A DNA stretch of 64,000 bases. Source: Promicromonospora sp042731755. GTDB lineage: Bacteria; Actinomycetota; Actinomycetes; Actinomycetales; Cellulomonadaceae. The notes beneath the pieces are model-generated. The model was given only the letters and a program-made list of their open reading frames with translations. It did no database searches and was not told the origin of the DNA. Of this stretch, positions 50,643 through 59,291 are shown piece by piece. Within the stretch, counting starts at the first letter, position 1. Each line of letters starts with the position of its first letter. The position numbers and the translations under genes are program-made. Location of the stretch: assembly GCF_042731755.1 (NCBI RefSeq), contig NZ_JBHWLR010000011.1:62001-126000 (forward strand), read 5' to 3'.

Positions 50643-52051
50643 CCAGCACCACGACCGAGCAGACCTTCCTGCTGCCCGACCTCGGCGAGGGCCTGACGGA
50701 GGCCGAGGTGGTGCAGTGGCTCGTCGCCGTGGGTGACGTCGTGAGCATGGACCAGCCCGTGGCGGAGGTGGAGACGGCCAAGTCGGTGGTCGAGGTGCCG
50801 TGCCCGTACGCCGGCCGGGTGGGTGTGCTGCACGCGGCCGAGGGGGAGTGCGTGGAGGTGGGCCGGCCGCTGATCACGATCGCGGCCGACGGCCCTGAGC
50901 CCGCACCGGACCCGGAGCCCGACCCGCAGCCCGAGCCCGATCCGGAGCCCGATCCGGAGCCCGATCCCGCGGCCGAGGCCTACCGCACCGAGGAGCAGGC
51001 CGGCTCCGGCAACGTGCTGGTCGGGTACGGCACCTCCGCGCACCCCGGCACGGGACGGCGGCGCCGGCCGCGCGGGGCGCGGCCGACGACGCTCGCCGTA
51101 CCGGCCGCTGTCTCGGCCCCGGCCGACGACGGCGTCCCGCACCCCGAACCCCCGCACGACAGCCGGCCCGTCCGCGTGATCTCCCCGATCGTCCGGCGGC
51201 TGGCCCGCGAGGCCGGCCTGGACCTGGCCGCGATCCCGCCGACGGGCGCGGGCGGGACCGTCACGCGCTCGGACGTGCGCGCCGCGGTCGAGCGGGCGCG
51301 CACAGCCTCGGTCCCGTCGGCGCTCCCGGGCGAGGCCCCCGCCGTCGCGTCGTCGGCCCCCGGCGAGCACCGCGTCCCGCTCAGCGGCTTCCGGCGCTCG
51401 GCGTCGCGGGTGCTCTCGCGCAGCCGCGCGGAGATCCCGGAGGCGACCGTCTGGGTCGACGTCGACGCCACCGCGCTCTGGGAGCTGCGCGAGGCCACCC
51501 GCACCCCGGACGACCCCGGGCCCGGGCTGCTGTCCCACATCGCCCGGTTCGTCGTCGCGGGCCTGGAGGCCTACCCGGTGCTCAACGCGCGGTTCGACGC
51601 CGAGCGCGACGAGATCGTCGTGTGCGACGCGGTCAACCTCGGCATCGCCGTCCAGGGCGAGGCCGGGCTCGTCGCGCCGGCAGTGCTCGGGGCCGACGCG
51701 ATGACCACGCGCGAGCTCGACGGGGCGCTGCGCGACCTCACCGCGCGCGCCCGGGTCGGGAAGGCCACGCCCGAGGAGCTCACTGCCGGCACGTTCACGC
51801 TGAACAACTACGGCAGCCTCGGGGTCGACGGCAGCGCCGCGATCATCAACCACCCGCAGGTCGCGATCCTGGGCTTCGGCCGGATCATCGACCGGCCCTG
51901 GGTGGTCGACGGCCAGATCGTGCCGCGCAAGATCACGCAGATGTCCTTCGTCTTCGACCACCGGGTCTGCGACGGCGGCACGGCGGCGGGCTTCATGCGC
52001 CAGGTCGCGGACGCGCTGGAAAACCCGCTCCCGGCGATAGTCCGCCTGTGA
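50639..52051 (+). CDS. bkdC: Branched-chain 2-oxoacid dehydrogenase E2 (dihydrolipoyl acyltransferase)
   Basis: 470 residues. One lipoyl domain with the modified Lys48 in VETAKSVVEV is followed by a linker of repeated PEPDP units (about residues 85-115). The peripheral-subunit-binding domain is SPIVRRLAREAGLDLAAIPPTG. The catalytic domain ends with FVFDHRVCDGGTAAGF, carrying the active-site His and Asp. It transfers the acyl group to CoA. The E3 dihydrolipoamide dehydrogenase is not in this operon and must come from elsewhere. Confidence 0.94.
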   Translation: MTSTTTEQTFLLPDLGEGLTEAEVVQWLVAVGDVVSMDQPVAEVETAKSVVEVPCPYAGRVGVLHAAEGECVEVGRPLITIAADGPEPAPDPEPDPQPEPDPEPDPEPDPAAEAYRTEEQAGSGNVLVGYGTSAHPGTGRRRRPRGARPTTLAVPAAVSAPADDGVPHPEPPHDSRPVRVISPIVRRLAREAGLDLAAIPPTGAGGTVTRSDVRAAVERARTASVPSALPGEAPAVASSAPGEHRVPLSGFRRSASRVLSRSRAEIPEATVWVDVDATALWELREATRTPDDPGPGLLSHIARFVVAGLEAYPVLNARFDAERDEIVVCDAVNLGIAVQGEAGLVAPAVLGADAMTTRELDGALRDLTARARVGKATPEELTAGTFTLNNYGSLGVDGSAAIINHPQVAILGFGRIIDRPWVVDGQIVPRKITQMSFVFDHRVCDGGTAAGFMRQVADALENPLPAIVRL

Positions 52052-52057
52052 CGCCGA

Positions 52058-52138
52058 GCTGACTCACGTTCAGCAGGCTGTCGACGACCATCACCCGAGG
52101 GCTGACGGCCGCCGACAGCCTGCTGAACGCGGGTCAGC
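52058..52138. terminator. 26-bp inverted repeat between convergent bkdC and paaG
   Basis: Arms 52058-52083 and 52113-52138 differ at two positions (wobble on one strand) and enclose a 29-nt loop. It lies between two convergent stops and has no T-tract. Probable bidirectional terminator of the same class as those at 7829 and 13902. Confidence 0.6.
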
Positions 52139-52164
52139 CCGACGGCCGGCCGACGGCCGCACAG

Positions 52165-52935
52165 TCAGCGGCCCGTGAACTTCGGGCGCCGCTTCTCCTG
52201 GAAGGCCGCGAAGCCCTCCCGGTAGTCGTCGGTGAGGCTGAGGTCGCCCTGCGCCTCGCTCTCGTGCGCCACGGAGGCCCAGAACGCGATCCGCTCGTCG
52301 CGCAGCTCGGCGACCAGGCGCTTCGAGGCGAGGAAGGCGCTCGTCGCCCCGTGCGCGACCCTCTCGACCCGGTCGCGCGTGAAGGAGAGCAGCTCCGGAC
52401 CCGGCACGGCCCGCGAGAACAGCCCGGCGGCGACGGCCTCGGCCCCGCTCATGAGCTCGCCCGTGTAGACCAGGTCGAGCGTGCGGTGCGCGCCCAGGCG
52501 CTCGACGAAGAGCGCGTGCCCGCCCGAGTCGAGCGTCGCCCCGAGGTTCGCGAACGGTGAGCCGACCTTCGCGTCGTCCGCGACGTAGACGACGTCGGTG
52601 GCGATGAGCAGGCCCAGCCCCACGCCCAGGCACGCGCCGTGGGCCGCGGCGAACGTCGGCGCCGGGAATGCGGCCATGCGCCACAGCAGCGGGGTAACCC
52701 GGTTGCGGAGGTAGCCCAGCGCGTCGTCGGTGGCCGGGTCCACCCCCGAGATGTCGCGGCCGGCGCAGAACGCCCGGCCCTCGCCCCGCAGGAGCAGCGC
52801 CCGCACGCCCGCGGCCTCCGCCTGCCGGTAGGCGTCGTCCAGCTCGGCGAGGCCCACCTCGTCCAGGGCGTTCAGCCGGCCGGGCGCGTCGAGCACCACC
52901 TCGGCGACGTCGTCCTCGATCGTGAGCGTGATCAT
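52165..52935 (-). CDS. paaG: PaaG-like ring-opening isomerase (crotonase family)
   Basis: 256 residues of the crotonase fold. FCAGRDISG forms the oxyanion hole and CoA site. The two catalytic Glu of hydratases are missing (GVGLGLLIATD, GSPFANLG), while LDSGG keeps the Asp used by PaaG for 1,2-epoxyphenylacetyl-CoA isomerisation to oxepin-CoA. Last gene of the paaABCDE operon, overlapping paaE by 4 bp (ATGA). This position and the Asp support PaaG over a simple enoyl-CoA hydratase. Confidence 0.85.
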   Translation of the reverse strand: MITLTIEDDVAEVVLDAPGRLNALDEVGLAELDDAYRQAEAAGVRALLLRGEGRAFCAGRDISGVDPATDDALGYLRNRVTPLLWRMAAFPAPTFAAAHGACLGVGLGLLIATDVVYVADDAKVGSPFANLGATLDSGGHALFVERLGAHRTLDLVYTGELMSGAEAVAAGLFSRAVPGPELLSFTRDRVERVAHGATSAFLASKRLVAELRDERIAFWASVAHESEAQGDLSLTDDYREGFAAFQEKRRPKFTGR

Positions 52936-54065
52936 GAGTCGTAGTCCACGAAGATCTCCTCGCTGGTGGGGATCGCCTGGCACGTCAGGACGTAGCCACG
53001 CGCCAGCTCCTCGGGCTCCAGCGCGTAGTTCTCCGCCATCTCCACCGTGCCCGAGACCAGTTTTGCCCGACATGTGCCGCACACGCCACCGGCGCACGCG
53101 AACGGCACGTCGCCGCGCACCCGCAGGGCGGCGTTCAGCACGCTCTCGCGCGCCCCGGCCGGGCTGGTCACCGTCGACGTCGCCGCGTCGAGCCGGAACG
53201 AGATCGAGTGCGCCTCGCCGCCTGGAACGTCGGACGCCGGCGGGGCCCCGCGCGGCGCCGCCGGACGCTCCGGCCGGCCGGTCGTGAACAGCTCGTGCCG
53301 CACCCGCTCCGGCGGCACCCCCAGCTCCTCCAGCACCGCCCGGCAGGTCTGCACCATCTCGAACGGTCCGCACAGGAACCACTCGTCCACGTTGTCCGGC
53401 CCGATCAGGGCCGTCACGATGCGGCGCAGCCGGTCGGCGTCGAGACGGCCCGAGAGCAGCTCGGCGCCCCGGCGCTCGCGGGTGAGCACGTGGTGCAGGG
53501 CCAGGCGGGCGGGGTAGCGGTCCTTGAGATCGGCGAGCTCGTCCACGAACATCGTGTCCGTCGTGGTCCGGTTGGAGTAGACCAGGTCGAACGTGCTGTC
53601 CGCCGCCGCGCCGAGCGTGTGCTCCACGAGCGACATCATCGGCGTGATGCCGCTGCCCGCCGCGACCCCGACCACGCGTCCGCCCTGGCCGGGCGGGCGG
53701 TGCGACACGAACAGGCCCTCGGGGCTCATCACGTCGAGCGTCATCCCCGGGGCGAGGTGGTCGATCGCCCAGGGCGAGAACAGCCCGCCCATGTCGCGCT
53801 TGATGCCCACCTTGAGCGAGCCGGGCACGGGCGCCTGGCAGATCGAGTAGGTGCGGCGCACCTCCTCGCCGTCGACCCGCGCGCGCAGGGCGACGTACTG
53901 TCCGGGTGCGTACGAGTAGGCGTCGGCGAGGTCGTCCGGGACGTCGAACGTCACCTCGACGGCGTCCGCCGTCAGCGTGCGCACCGCGGCGACCGTGAGC
54001 GGGTGGAACCGGGCGCGACGCCGCGTGCCGGGCGCGGCGGGCACACCGGCGTCGGCGACCGGCAT
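52932..54065 (-). CDS. paaE: Phenylacetyl-CoA 1,2-epoxidase reductase subunit
   Basis: 377 residues. FAD domain with RTYSICQAP, NAD(P)H domain with GVAAGSGITPMMSL and FLCGPFEM, and a C-terminal plant-type 2Fe-2S domain (CAGGVCGTCRAK and a later Cys in LTCQ). It passes electrons from NADPH to the PaaA diiron centre. Start ATG at 54065 overlaps the paaD stop by one base. Confidence 0.95.
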   Translation of the reverse strand: MPVADAGVPAAPGTRRRARFHPLTVAAVRTLTADAVEVTFDVPDDLADAYSYAPGQYVALRARVDGEEVRRTYSICQAPVPGSLKVGIKRDMGGLFSPWAIDHLAPGMTLDVMSPEGLFVSHRPPGQGGRVVGVAAGSGITPMMSLVEHTLGAAADSTFDLVYSNRTTTDTMFVDELADLKDRYPARLALHHVLTRERRGAELLSGRLDADRLRRIVTALIGPDNVDEWFLCGPFEMVQTCRAVLEELGVPPERVRHELFTTGRPERPAAPRGAPPASDVPGGEAHSISFRLDAATSTVTSPAGARESVLNAALRVRGDVPFACAGGVCGTCRAKLVSGTVEMAENYALEPEELARGYVLTCQAIPTSEEIFVDYDS

Positions 54066-54598
54066 CAGTGCTCCTTGAAGTGGTCGAAGGGCTCCCGGCA
54101 GCGCTGGCAGACGTACAGCGCCTTGCACGCCGTCGAGCCGAACCGCGCGAGCTCGCGCGTGTGCAGCGAGCCGCACCGGGGGCACCGCACGCCCAGCCCC
54201 AGCGCGACGACGCCGCCGGCCCGGCGGCCGGGCGGGGCGATCCCGTGCTCCACCAGCTTGCGGCGGCCGGCGTCGCTCATCCAGTCGGTCGTCCACGCGG
54301 GGGAGAGCACCACGTCCACGCGCGCCCCGGGGAAGCCGCGCTCGCCGAGCACGGCGACGATGTCGTCGCGGATCGCGTCGACGGCGGGGCAGCCCGAGTA
54401 GGTGGGCGTGATGTCCACGACGGGCGACCCGTCCACGAAGCGCACGCCGCGCAGCACGCCGAGGTCCTCGATGGTCAGGACCGGCACCTCGGGGTCGGTG
54501 ACCTCCGCCGCGGCGTCCCAGACGGCGCGCTCCGGCTCGGTCCCCGGACGGGGCCGGGCGACCCGCTCGACCTCGACGGCGCTGTCGACGGTACTCAT
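54065..54598 (-). CDS. paaD: PaaD, Fe-S maturation factor for the epoxidase
   Basis: 177 residues. A MIP18/DUF59 domain (DPEVPVLTIEDLGVLRGV, then TPTYSGCPAVDAI) is followed by a C-terminal zinc ribbon, RCPRCGS...CQRCREPFDHF. PaaD helps assemble the epoxidase metal centres. Its ATG abuts the paaC stop. The GTG and ATG alternatives upstream lie within paaC. Confidence 0.94.
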   Translation of the reverse strand: MSTVDSAVEVERVARPRPGTEPERAVWDAAAEVTDPEVPVLTIEDLGVLRGVRFVDGSPVVDITPTYSGCPAVDAIRDDIVAVLGERGFPGARVDVVLSPAWTTDWMSDAGRRKLVEHGIAPPGRRAGGVVALGLGVRCPRCGSLHTRELARFGSTACKALYVCQRCREPFDHFKEH

Positions 54599-55425
54599 CA
54601 CCACACCGCCCCCGGGTGCCGCCGGGCCAGCACCTGCATCTCCGCGAGCAGCGGCCCCAGCGCCTCGGAGTGCATCCCGGTCCGGCCGCCGCCGCGGACG
54701 GCGGCGACCCCCGGGACGGACAGCTCGGCGCGGTCGAGCACCGGCAGCAGCAGCGCGTCGAACGGCTCGCGCAGCCCGGCGGGCGGCACCGCTACGTCCG
54801 GGACGGAGTCGGCGGCGGGATCCGCGGCGAACAGCTCGTCCACGAACGGCCAGATCTCCTCCAGCCCGGCGGTCATCCGCCGCTGCGACTCCTCCGTGCC
54901 GAGCGCCAGGCGCACGGTCCAGAGCGTGGCGTGGTCCAGGTGGTAGTCCACCTCCTTGACCGCCTTGGCGGCGATGGCCGCCAGCGTCGGGTCGGAGCTG
55001 CCGGCCAGACCCCGGTAGAGCACGGTGAAGTAGGCCGACACGACGAGCTGCCGGGCGATCGTGCACGCGAAGTCGCCGTTGGGCCGCTCGAAGATCTGCC
55101 GGCACCGGAAGTCCGGCTCGTCCCGGAAGTACGCGAGGTCGTCCTCGGTCTGGTCCCAGGCGGAACCCGCGTAGGTCAGCAGGCCGCGCGCGTGCCCCAG
55201 GGTGTCGAGCGCGATGTTCCCGAGCGCGACGTCCTCCTCCAGCTCGGGCGCCGCCGCAATCCACGAGCCCAGCCGCTGCGCCAGGACCAGGGCGTCGTCG
55301 CCCAGGCCGAGCGCGTATCGCGCGACGTCGTCGGCGGCCCGGGCGGGGCTGTCCTGCGGGGCGACCCGGGCGGCGATCGCCTCGGGCGTGAGCACCGCGG
55401 ACGGGGACTGGTGCTGGTTCTGCAT
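54598..55425 (-). CDS. paaC: Phenylacetyl-CoA 1,2-epoxidase structural subunit
   Basis: 275 residues of the ferritin-like PaaC subunit, which pairs with the catalytic PaaA but lacks a working diiron site. Motifs ELEEDVALGNIALDTLGHAR, DDLAYFRDEPDFRC and KEVDYHLDHATLW are typical. Start ATG at 55425, about 50 bp after paaB. Confidence 0.93.
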   Translation of the reverse strand: MQNQHQSPSAVLTPEAIAARVAPQDSPARAADDVARYALGLGDDALVLAQRLGSWIAAAPELEEDVALGNIALDTLGHARGLLTYAGSAWDQTEDDLAYFRDEPDFRCRQIFERPNGDFACTIARQLVVSAYFTVLYRGLAGSSDPTLAAIAAKAVKEVDYHLDHATLWTVRLALGTEESQRRMTAGLEEIWPFVDELFAADPAADSVPDVAVPPAGLREPFDALLLPVLDRAELSVPGVAAVRGGGRTGMHSEALGPLLAEMQVLARRHPGAVW

Positions 55426-55475
55426 GGGCTCTCCATCGAGCGTCGGGCCGTCCGGCCGGTGGCCGGCGGTACGGG

Positions 55476-55775
55476 TCAGAGGTGCGGCACGACCTGCGAC
55501 GCCGTGTAGTACGTCGCGTGCCGGAAGTCCTTGCCGCGTGGGGACTCGAACCACGCGTCCTTCGCGTCGGGGTCCGACGCCGTGATCGCGGCGGCGGGCA
55601 CCACCCAGATCGAGACCCCCTCGCTGCGGCGGGTGTACAGGTCGCGGGCGTTGCGCACCGCCAGCTCGGCGTCCGGCGCGTGCAGCGAGCCGGCGTGCAC
55701 GTGGGAGAGGCCGCGCGCCGAGCGCACGAACACCTCCCACAGGGGCCAGGTCTCCCGGCGTGGTTCCTCGGTCAT
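55476..55775 (-). CDS. paaB: Phenylacetyl-CoA 1,2-epoxidase small subunit
   Basis: 99 residues matching PaaB: WPLWEVFVRSARGLSHVHAGSL at the N terminus and RRSEGVSIWVVPAAAI in the middle. PaaB bridges PaaAC heterodimers into the active complex. Start overlaps the paaA stop by 4 bp. Confidence 0.95.
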   Translation of the reverse strand: MTEEPRRETWPLWEVFVRSARGLSHVHAGSLHAPDAELAVRNARDLYTRRSEGVSIWVVPAAAITASDPDAKDAWFESPRGKDFRHATYYTASQVVPHL

Positions 55776-56761
55776 GACGCCATCCGTTCGTTCGTCGCGG
55801 TCCGCTCGGCGTACGCCCGGGCGGCCTCGCGCACCCACTCGCCCTCGGCGTGCGCGGCGCGGCGCTTGGCCAGGCGCAGCGCGTTCGCCTGCCCGTTCCC
55901 GTGCAGGACGGCGTGGAACTCGTCCCAGTCGAGCTCGCCGAAGTCGTGGTGGCCGCGCTCCTCGTTCCAGCGCAGGTCGGGGTCGGGCAGCGTGATGCCG
56001 AGGATCTCGGCCTGCGGCACGATCATGTCGACGAACCGCTGGCGCAGCTCGTCGTTCGAGAAGCGCTTGACCTTCCAGGCCATGCTCTGCCGCGAGTTGG
56101 GCGACTCGGCGTCGGGCGGGCCGAACATCATCAGGGCCGGCGCGTACCAGCGGTTCACGGACTCCTGCGCCATGGCCTGCTGCTCCGGCGTGCCGTTCAT
56201 CAGCGCCAGCAGGATCTCGAAGCCTTGCCGCTGGTGGAACGACTCCTCCTTGCAGATCCGCACCATCGCGCGCCCGTACGGGCCGTAGGACGCGCGGCAC
56301 AGCGGCACCTGGTTGGCGATGGCGGCGCCGTCCACGAGCCAGCCGATCGAGCCCATGTCGGCCCAGGACGGCGCGAGGTAGTTGAAGATCGAGGAGTACT
56401 TGGCCTTGCCGGAGTGCAGGGCGTCGAGCATCTCGTCGCGGGTGGTCCCGAGCGTCTCGGCGGCCGAGTAGAGGTAGAGCCCGTGCCCGGCCTCGTCCTG
56501 CACCTTGGCCATGAGGATCGCCTTGCGCTTGAGGCTGGGCGCGCGCGTGATCCAGTTGCCCTCCGGCTGCATGCCGATGATCTCGGAGTGCGCGTGCTGC
56601 GACATCTGCCGCACCAGCGCCTTCCGGTACGCCGGCGGCATCCAGTCCGTTGGCTCGATGCGCTGGTCGGCGGCGATGAGGGCGTCGAACGCCGCGAGCC
56701 GCGCGGCCTCCCGGGGGTCGGCCTCCGGGGCAGCGGTCGTGGGCGGGTCGTGTGCAGGCAT
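55772..56761 (-). CDS. paaA: Phenylacetyl-CoA 1,2-epoxidase catalytic subunit
   Basis: 329 residues, diiron catalytic subunit. Iron ligands are visible in SEIIG, KVQDEAGHG and CKEESFHQRQGFE. It forms the 1,2-epoxide of phenylacetyl-CoA. First gene of paaABCDE-paaG, preceded by a PaaR-type operator 24 bp from the start codon. Confidence 0.96.
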   Translation of the reverse strand: MPAHDPPTTAAPEADPREAARLAAFDALIAADQRIEPTDWMPPAYRKALVRQMSQHAHSEIIGMQPEGNWITRAPSLKRKAILMAKVQDEAGHGLYLYSAAETLGTTRDEMLDALHSGKAKYSSIFNYLAPSWADMGSIGWLVDGAAIANQVPLCRASYGPYGRAMVRICKEESFHQRQGFEILLALMNGTPEQQAMAQESVNRWYAPALMMFGPPDAESPNSRQSMAWKVKRFSNDELRQRFVDMIVPQAEILGITLPDPDLRWNEERGHHDFGELDWDEFHAVLHGNGQANALRLAKRRAAHAEGEWVREAARAYAERTATNERMAS

Positions 56762-56784
56762 ACCGTCTCCTGTGCTGGAGCCCT

Positions 56785-56806
56785 ACTTACCGATCGTTCA
56801 GTCAGG
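56785..56806. promoter_or_regulatory. PaaR-type operator upstream of paaA
   Basis: ACTTACCGATCGTTCAGTCAG fits the PaaR pattern ACTnACCGnnCGnnCGGTnAGT that I recall from corynebacteria, with two changes. It lies between paaA and the divergent paaR, so it can control both. Confidence 0.7.
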
Positions 56807-56862
56807 CTAGCACCGGGGTGGGGGCGGCGGCAACGCCCTCGCCGTCGGTTAGGTTGGCTCGC

Positions 56863-57555
56863 ATGGATCAGTCCGACGCCGCTCCCGCACCCGCTCGACG
56901 GGGCGGCAACGGGCGCGCGGGGCGCGTGGCGTACGACCTGGACGCGGTGCTGGCCGTCGCGGTCCAGGCGTTCAACGACCGCGGGTACGACGCGACGTCG
57001 ATGGGCGAGCTCGCCGAACGCCTCGGGACCAGCAAGTCCGCGATCTACTACCACGTCAGCGGCAAGCAGGAGCTGCTGCGGCTGGCGCTGGAGCGGGCGC
57101 TCGGCAACCTCGAGGCCCTGCTCCAGGAACCGGGCGCGGAGCCAGGCGAGGGGCCGGGCGACGAGCCGGACGGGCAGCCGGACGCCGCCGCGCCGACCGC
57201 GCTCGACCGGCTCGAACGGGTGCTCCGCGGCGCCGTGCGTGTGCTCGTGGAGGAGCTGCCCTTCGTAACGCTGCTGCTGCGCCTGCGCGGCAACACCGAC
57301 GTCGAGCGCGAGGCGCTCGCGCGGCGCCGCGAGTTCGACCACGCCGTGGCGCGCCTGGTCGAGGAGGCGGTCGCGGACGGCGCCCTCCGGTCGGACGTCG
57401 ACGCGCGCACCGCCACCCGCCTGCTCTTCGGCATGGTCAACTCGCTGGTCGAGTGGTACCGCCCCGGCGGCGGGCTCACGGCCGACCAGCTCGCCGACGC
57501 CGTCGTCGCCATGGCGTTCGAGGGGCTGCGCGCCCAGCCCGACGCCCGCCGCTGA
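56863..57555 (+). CDS. paaR: PaaR, TetR-family repressor of phenylacetate catabolism
   Basis: 230 residues. The TetR helix-turn-helix reads FNDRGYDATSMGELAERLGTSKSAIYYHV, followed by an all-helical ligand domain with an Asp/Gly/Pro-rich insert (residues about 90-110). Expected to release its operators on binding phenylacetyl-CoA. Start ATG at 56863; a longer frame to 56752 would run across the operator and into paaA. Operators lie on both sides of the gene. Confidence 0.9.
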   Translation: MDQSDAAPAPARRGGNGRAGRVAYDLDAVLAVAVQAFNDRGYDATSMGELAERLGTSKSAIYYHVSGKQELLRLALERALGNLEALLQEPGAEPGEGPGDEPDGQPDAAAPTALDRLERVLRGAVRVLVEELPFVTLLLRLRGNTDVEREALARRREFDHAVARLVEEAVADGALRSDVDARTATRLLFGMVNSLVEWYRPGGGLTADQLADAVVAMAFEGLRAQPDARR

Positions 57556-57599
57556 CGAAGCCGTGCTCTTGAACCCGGCCGTCCCGCATGCCATGCTGC

Positions 57600-57621
57600 A
57601 CAGAACGAACGGTCAGTAAGT
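57600..57621. promoter_or_regulatory. PaaR-type operator upstream of paaF
   Basis: On the minus strand ACTGACCGTTCGTTCTGT matches the same PaaR pattern with one change in the core. It lies 45 bp before paaF and should place paaF-paaH-paaZ under PaaR. Confidence 0.65.
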
Positions 57622-57665
57622 AGCGCGACGACGCTACGCCGGTGCGACCCCCAGGTGATGAGGCC

Positions 57666-58406
57666 ATGGCAGCAGCGTTGCGGCGCGTCGACGACCGCGC
57701 GGACCGCCTCCACGTCCGGCTCGACCGGCCCGAGGTGCGCAACGCGATCGACCGGGCGATGGTCGGCGAGCTGCACGAGGTGTGCGCCGAGCTGGAGGCC
57801 CGGCCGCGCATCCTCGTCCTGTCCGGCTCCGAGCGGGTCTTCGCCTCCGGCGCCGACATCGCCGAGCTGCGCGAGCGCGGGCGCGACGACGCACTCGCCG
57901 GGATCAACTCGCGCCTGTTCGAACGGATCGCCCGCCTGCCGATGCCGGTCATCGCCGCCGTCGACGGCTGGGCCCTCGGGGGCGGCGCCGAGCTGGCCTA
58001 CGCGACCGACTTCCGGCTGGCCGGCGAGAACGCCCGGTTCGGCCAGCCCGAGGTGGGGCTCGGGATCATCGCCGCGGCGGGCGCGTCCTGGCGGCTCAAG
58101 GAGCTCGTCGGCGAGACGCTCGCGCTGGAGATCCTGCTCGCCGGCCGCGTGCTCGACGCCCCCGAGGCGCTGGCGGCGGGGCTGGTGAGCGCGGTCCACC
58201 CGTCGTCCGACCTGGTGGGCGCGGCCGACGCCCTGGCGGACCGGATCGCCGAGCAGGACCCGATTGCGGTCCGCTACACCAAGCAGGTCTTCCGGGCGCC
58301 GCGCGCGGCGCACCCGGACGTCGACGACCTGGCGCAGTCCGTGCTGTTCGAGTCGCCGGCCAAGCGCGAGCGGATGACCGCGTTCCTGGAACGGAGGAAG
58401 CGATGA
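57666..58406 (+). CDS. paaF: PaaF-like enoyl-CoA hydratase
   Basis: 246 residues of a true crotonase hydratase: both catalytic Glu are present (GGGAELAYATD and FGQPEVGLG), along with FASGADIAEL. It should hydrate 2,3-dehydroadipyl-CoA after ring opening. ATG 57666 with AGGTGAT upstream is preferred over GTG 57642. The stop overlaps paaH (ATGA). Confidence 0.87.
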   Translation: MAAALRRVDDRADRLHVRLDRPEVRNAIDRAMVGELHEVCAELEARPRILVLSGSERVFASGADIAELRERGRDDALAGINSRLFERIARLPMPVIAAVDGWALGGGAELAYATDFRLAGENARFGQPEVGLGIIAAAGASWRLKELVGETLALEILLAGRVLDAPEALAAGLVSAVHPSSDLVGAADALADRIAEQDPIAVRYTKQVFRAPRAAHPDVDDLAQSVLFESPAKRERMTAFLERRKR

Positions 58407-59254
58407 CGCTGCCCCGGGAGATCGGTGTGGTGGGCGGCGGCCGGATGGGCGTCGGGATCGCCCACGCCTTCCTCCTGACGGGAGCCCACGTCGTGGTCGT
58501 CGAGCGCGACGCGGAGTCGGCGGCCCGCGCGCTGGCGGGGCTGGAGCGGGCGGTGACCGCCAGCGTCGAGCGCGGCACCACCCCGCGCACCGCCGCCGAG
58601 CTGACGGGCCGGGCGCGCGTGACCACCGACGTCGCGGACGTCGGCCCGGCGGGCCTCGTCGTCGAGGCGGTGCCGGAGGACCTCGCCGCGAAGGTCGAGG
58701 TCCTGGCGCGCGTCGAGCGGGTGCTGTCGCCGGCCGCCTGGCTGGCCAGCAACACGTCGTCGCTGTCCATCGACACCCTCGCGGGCCACCTGGAGCGCCC
58801 CGAGCGCTTCGTCGGGCTGCACTTCTTCAACCCGGTGCCCGCCTCCGCGCTCGTGGAGATCGTGCGCGGCCGGGCGACGGTGCCGGCCCTGATCGACGAG
58901 GCCGGCGTCTGGGTCGCCGCGCTCGGCAAGGCCTCGATCGTCGTGTCCGACACCCCGGGCTTCGCGAGCTCCCGCCTGGGCGTGGTGATCGCGCTGGAGG
59001 CGATCCGCATGGTCGAGGAGGGCGTCGCCTCGCCCGCTGACATCGACACCGCCATGGTGCGCGGCTACCGGTTCCCCGTCGGGCCGCTGCGCCTGACCGA
59101 CCTGGTGGGCCTCGACGTGCGGCTCGGCATCGCCGAGCACCTGGAGCGCGAGCTGGGGGAGCGGTTCGCCGTCCCGCGCCTGCTGCGGGCGATGGTCGAG
59201 GCGGGCCGGCTGGGGCGCAAGAGCGGCGAGGGGTTCTTCACGTGGGACGAGTGA
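58403..59254 (+). CDS. paaH: 3-hydroxyacyl-CoA dehydrogenase
   Basis: 283 residues. NAD-binding VVGGGRMGVGIAHAF, SNTSSLSIDTLA and the catalytic His in GLHFFNPVPAS are intact, with the C-terminal helical domain ending GRKSGEGFFTW. Oxidises 3-hydroxyadipyl-CoA. Length matches the short single-C-domain form rather than the 475-residue E. coli PaaH. Coupled to paaF by a 4-bp overlap. Confidence 0.9.
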   Translation: MTLPREIGVVGGGRMGVGIAHAFLLTGAHVVVVERDAESAARALAGLERAVTASVERGTTPRTAAELTGRARVTTDVADVGPAGLVVEAVPEDLAAKVEVLARVERVLSPAAWLASNTSSLSIDTLAGHLERPERFVGLHFFNPVPASALVEIVRGRATVPALIDEAGVWVAALGKASIVVSDTPGFASSRLGVVIALEAIRMVEEGVASPADIDTAMVRGYRFPVGPLRLTDLVGLDVRLGIAEHLERELGERFAVPRLLRAMVEAGRLGRKSGEGFFTWDE

Positions 59255-59291
59255 CCTGCACAGACGTCGGAACAGCCGAAAGGAAGACGCC

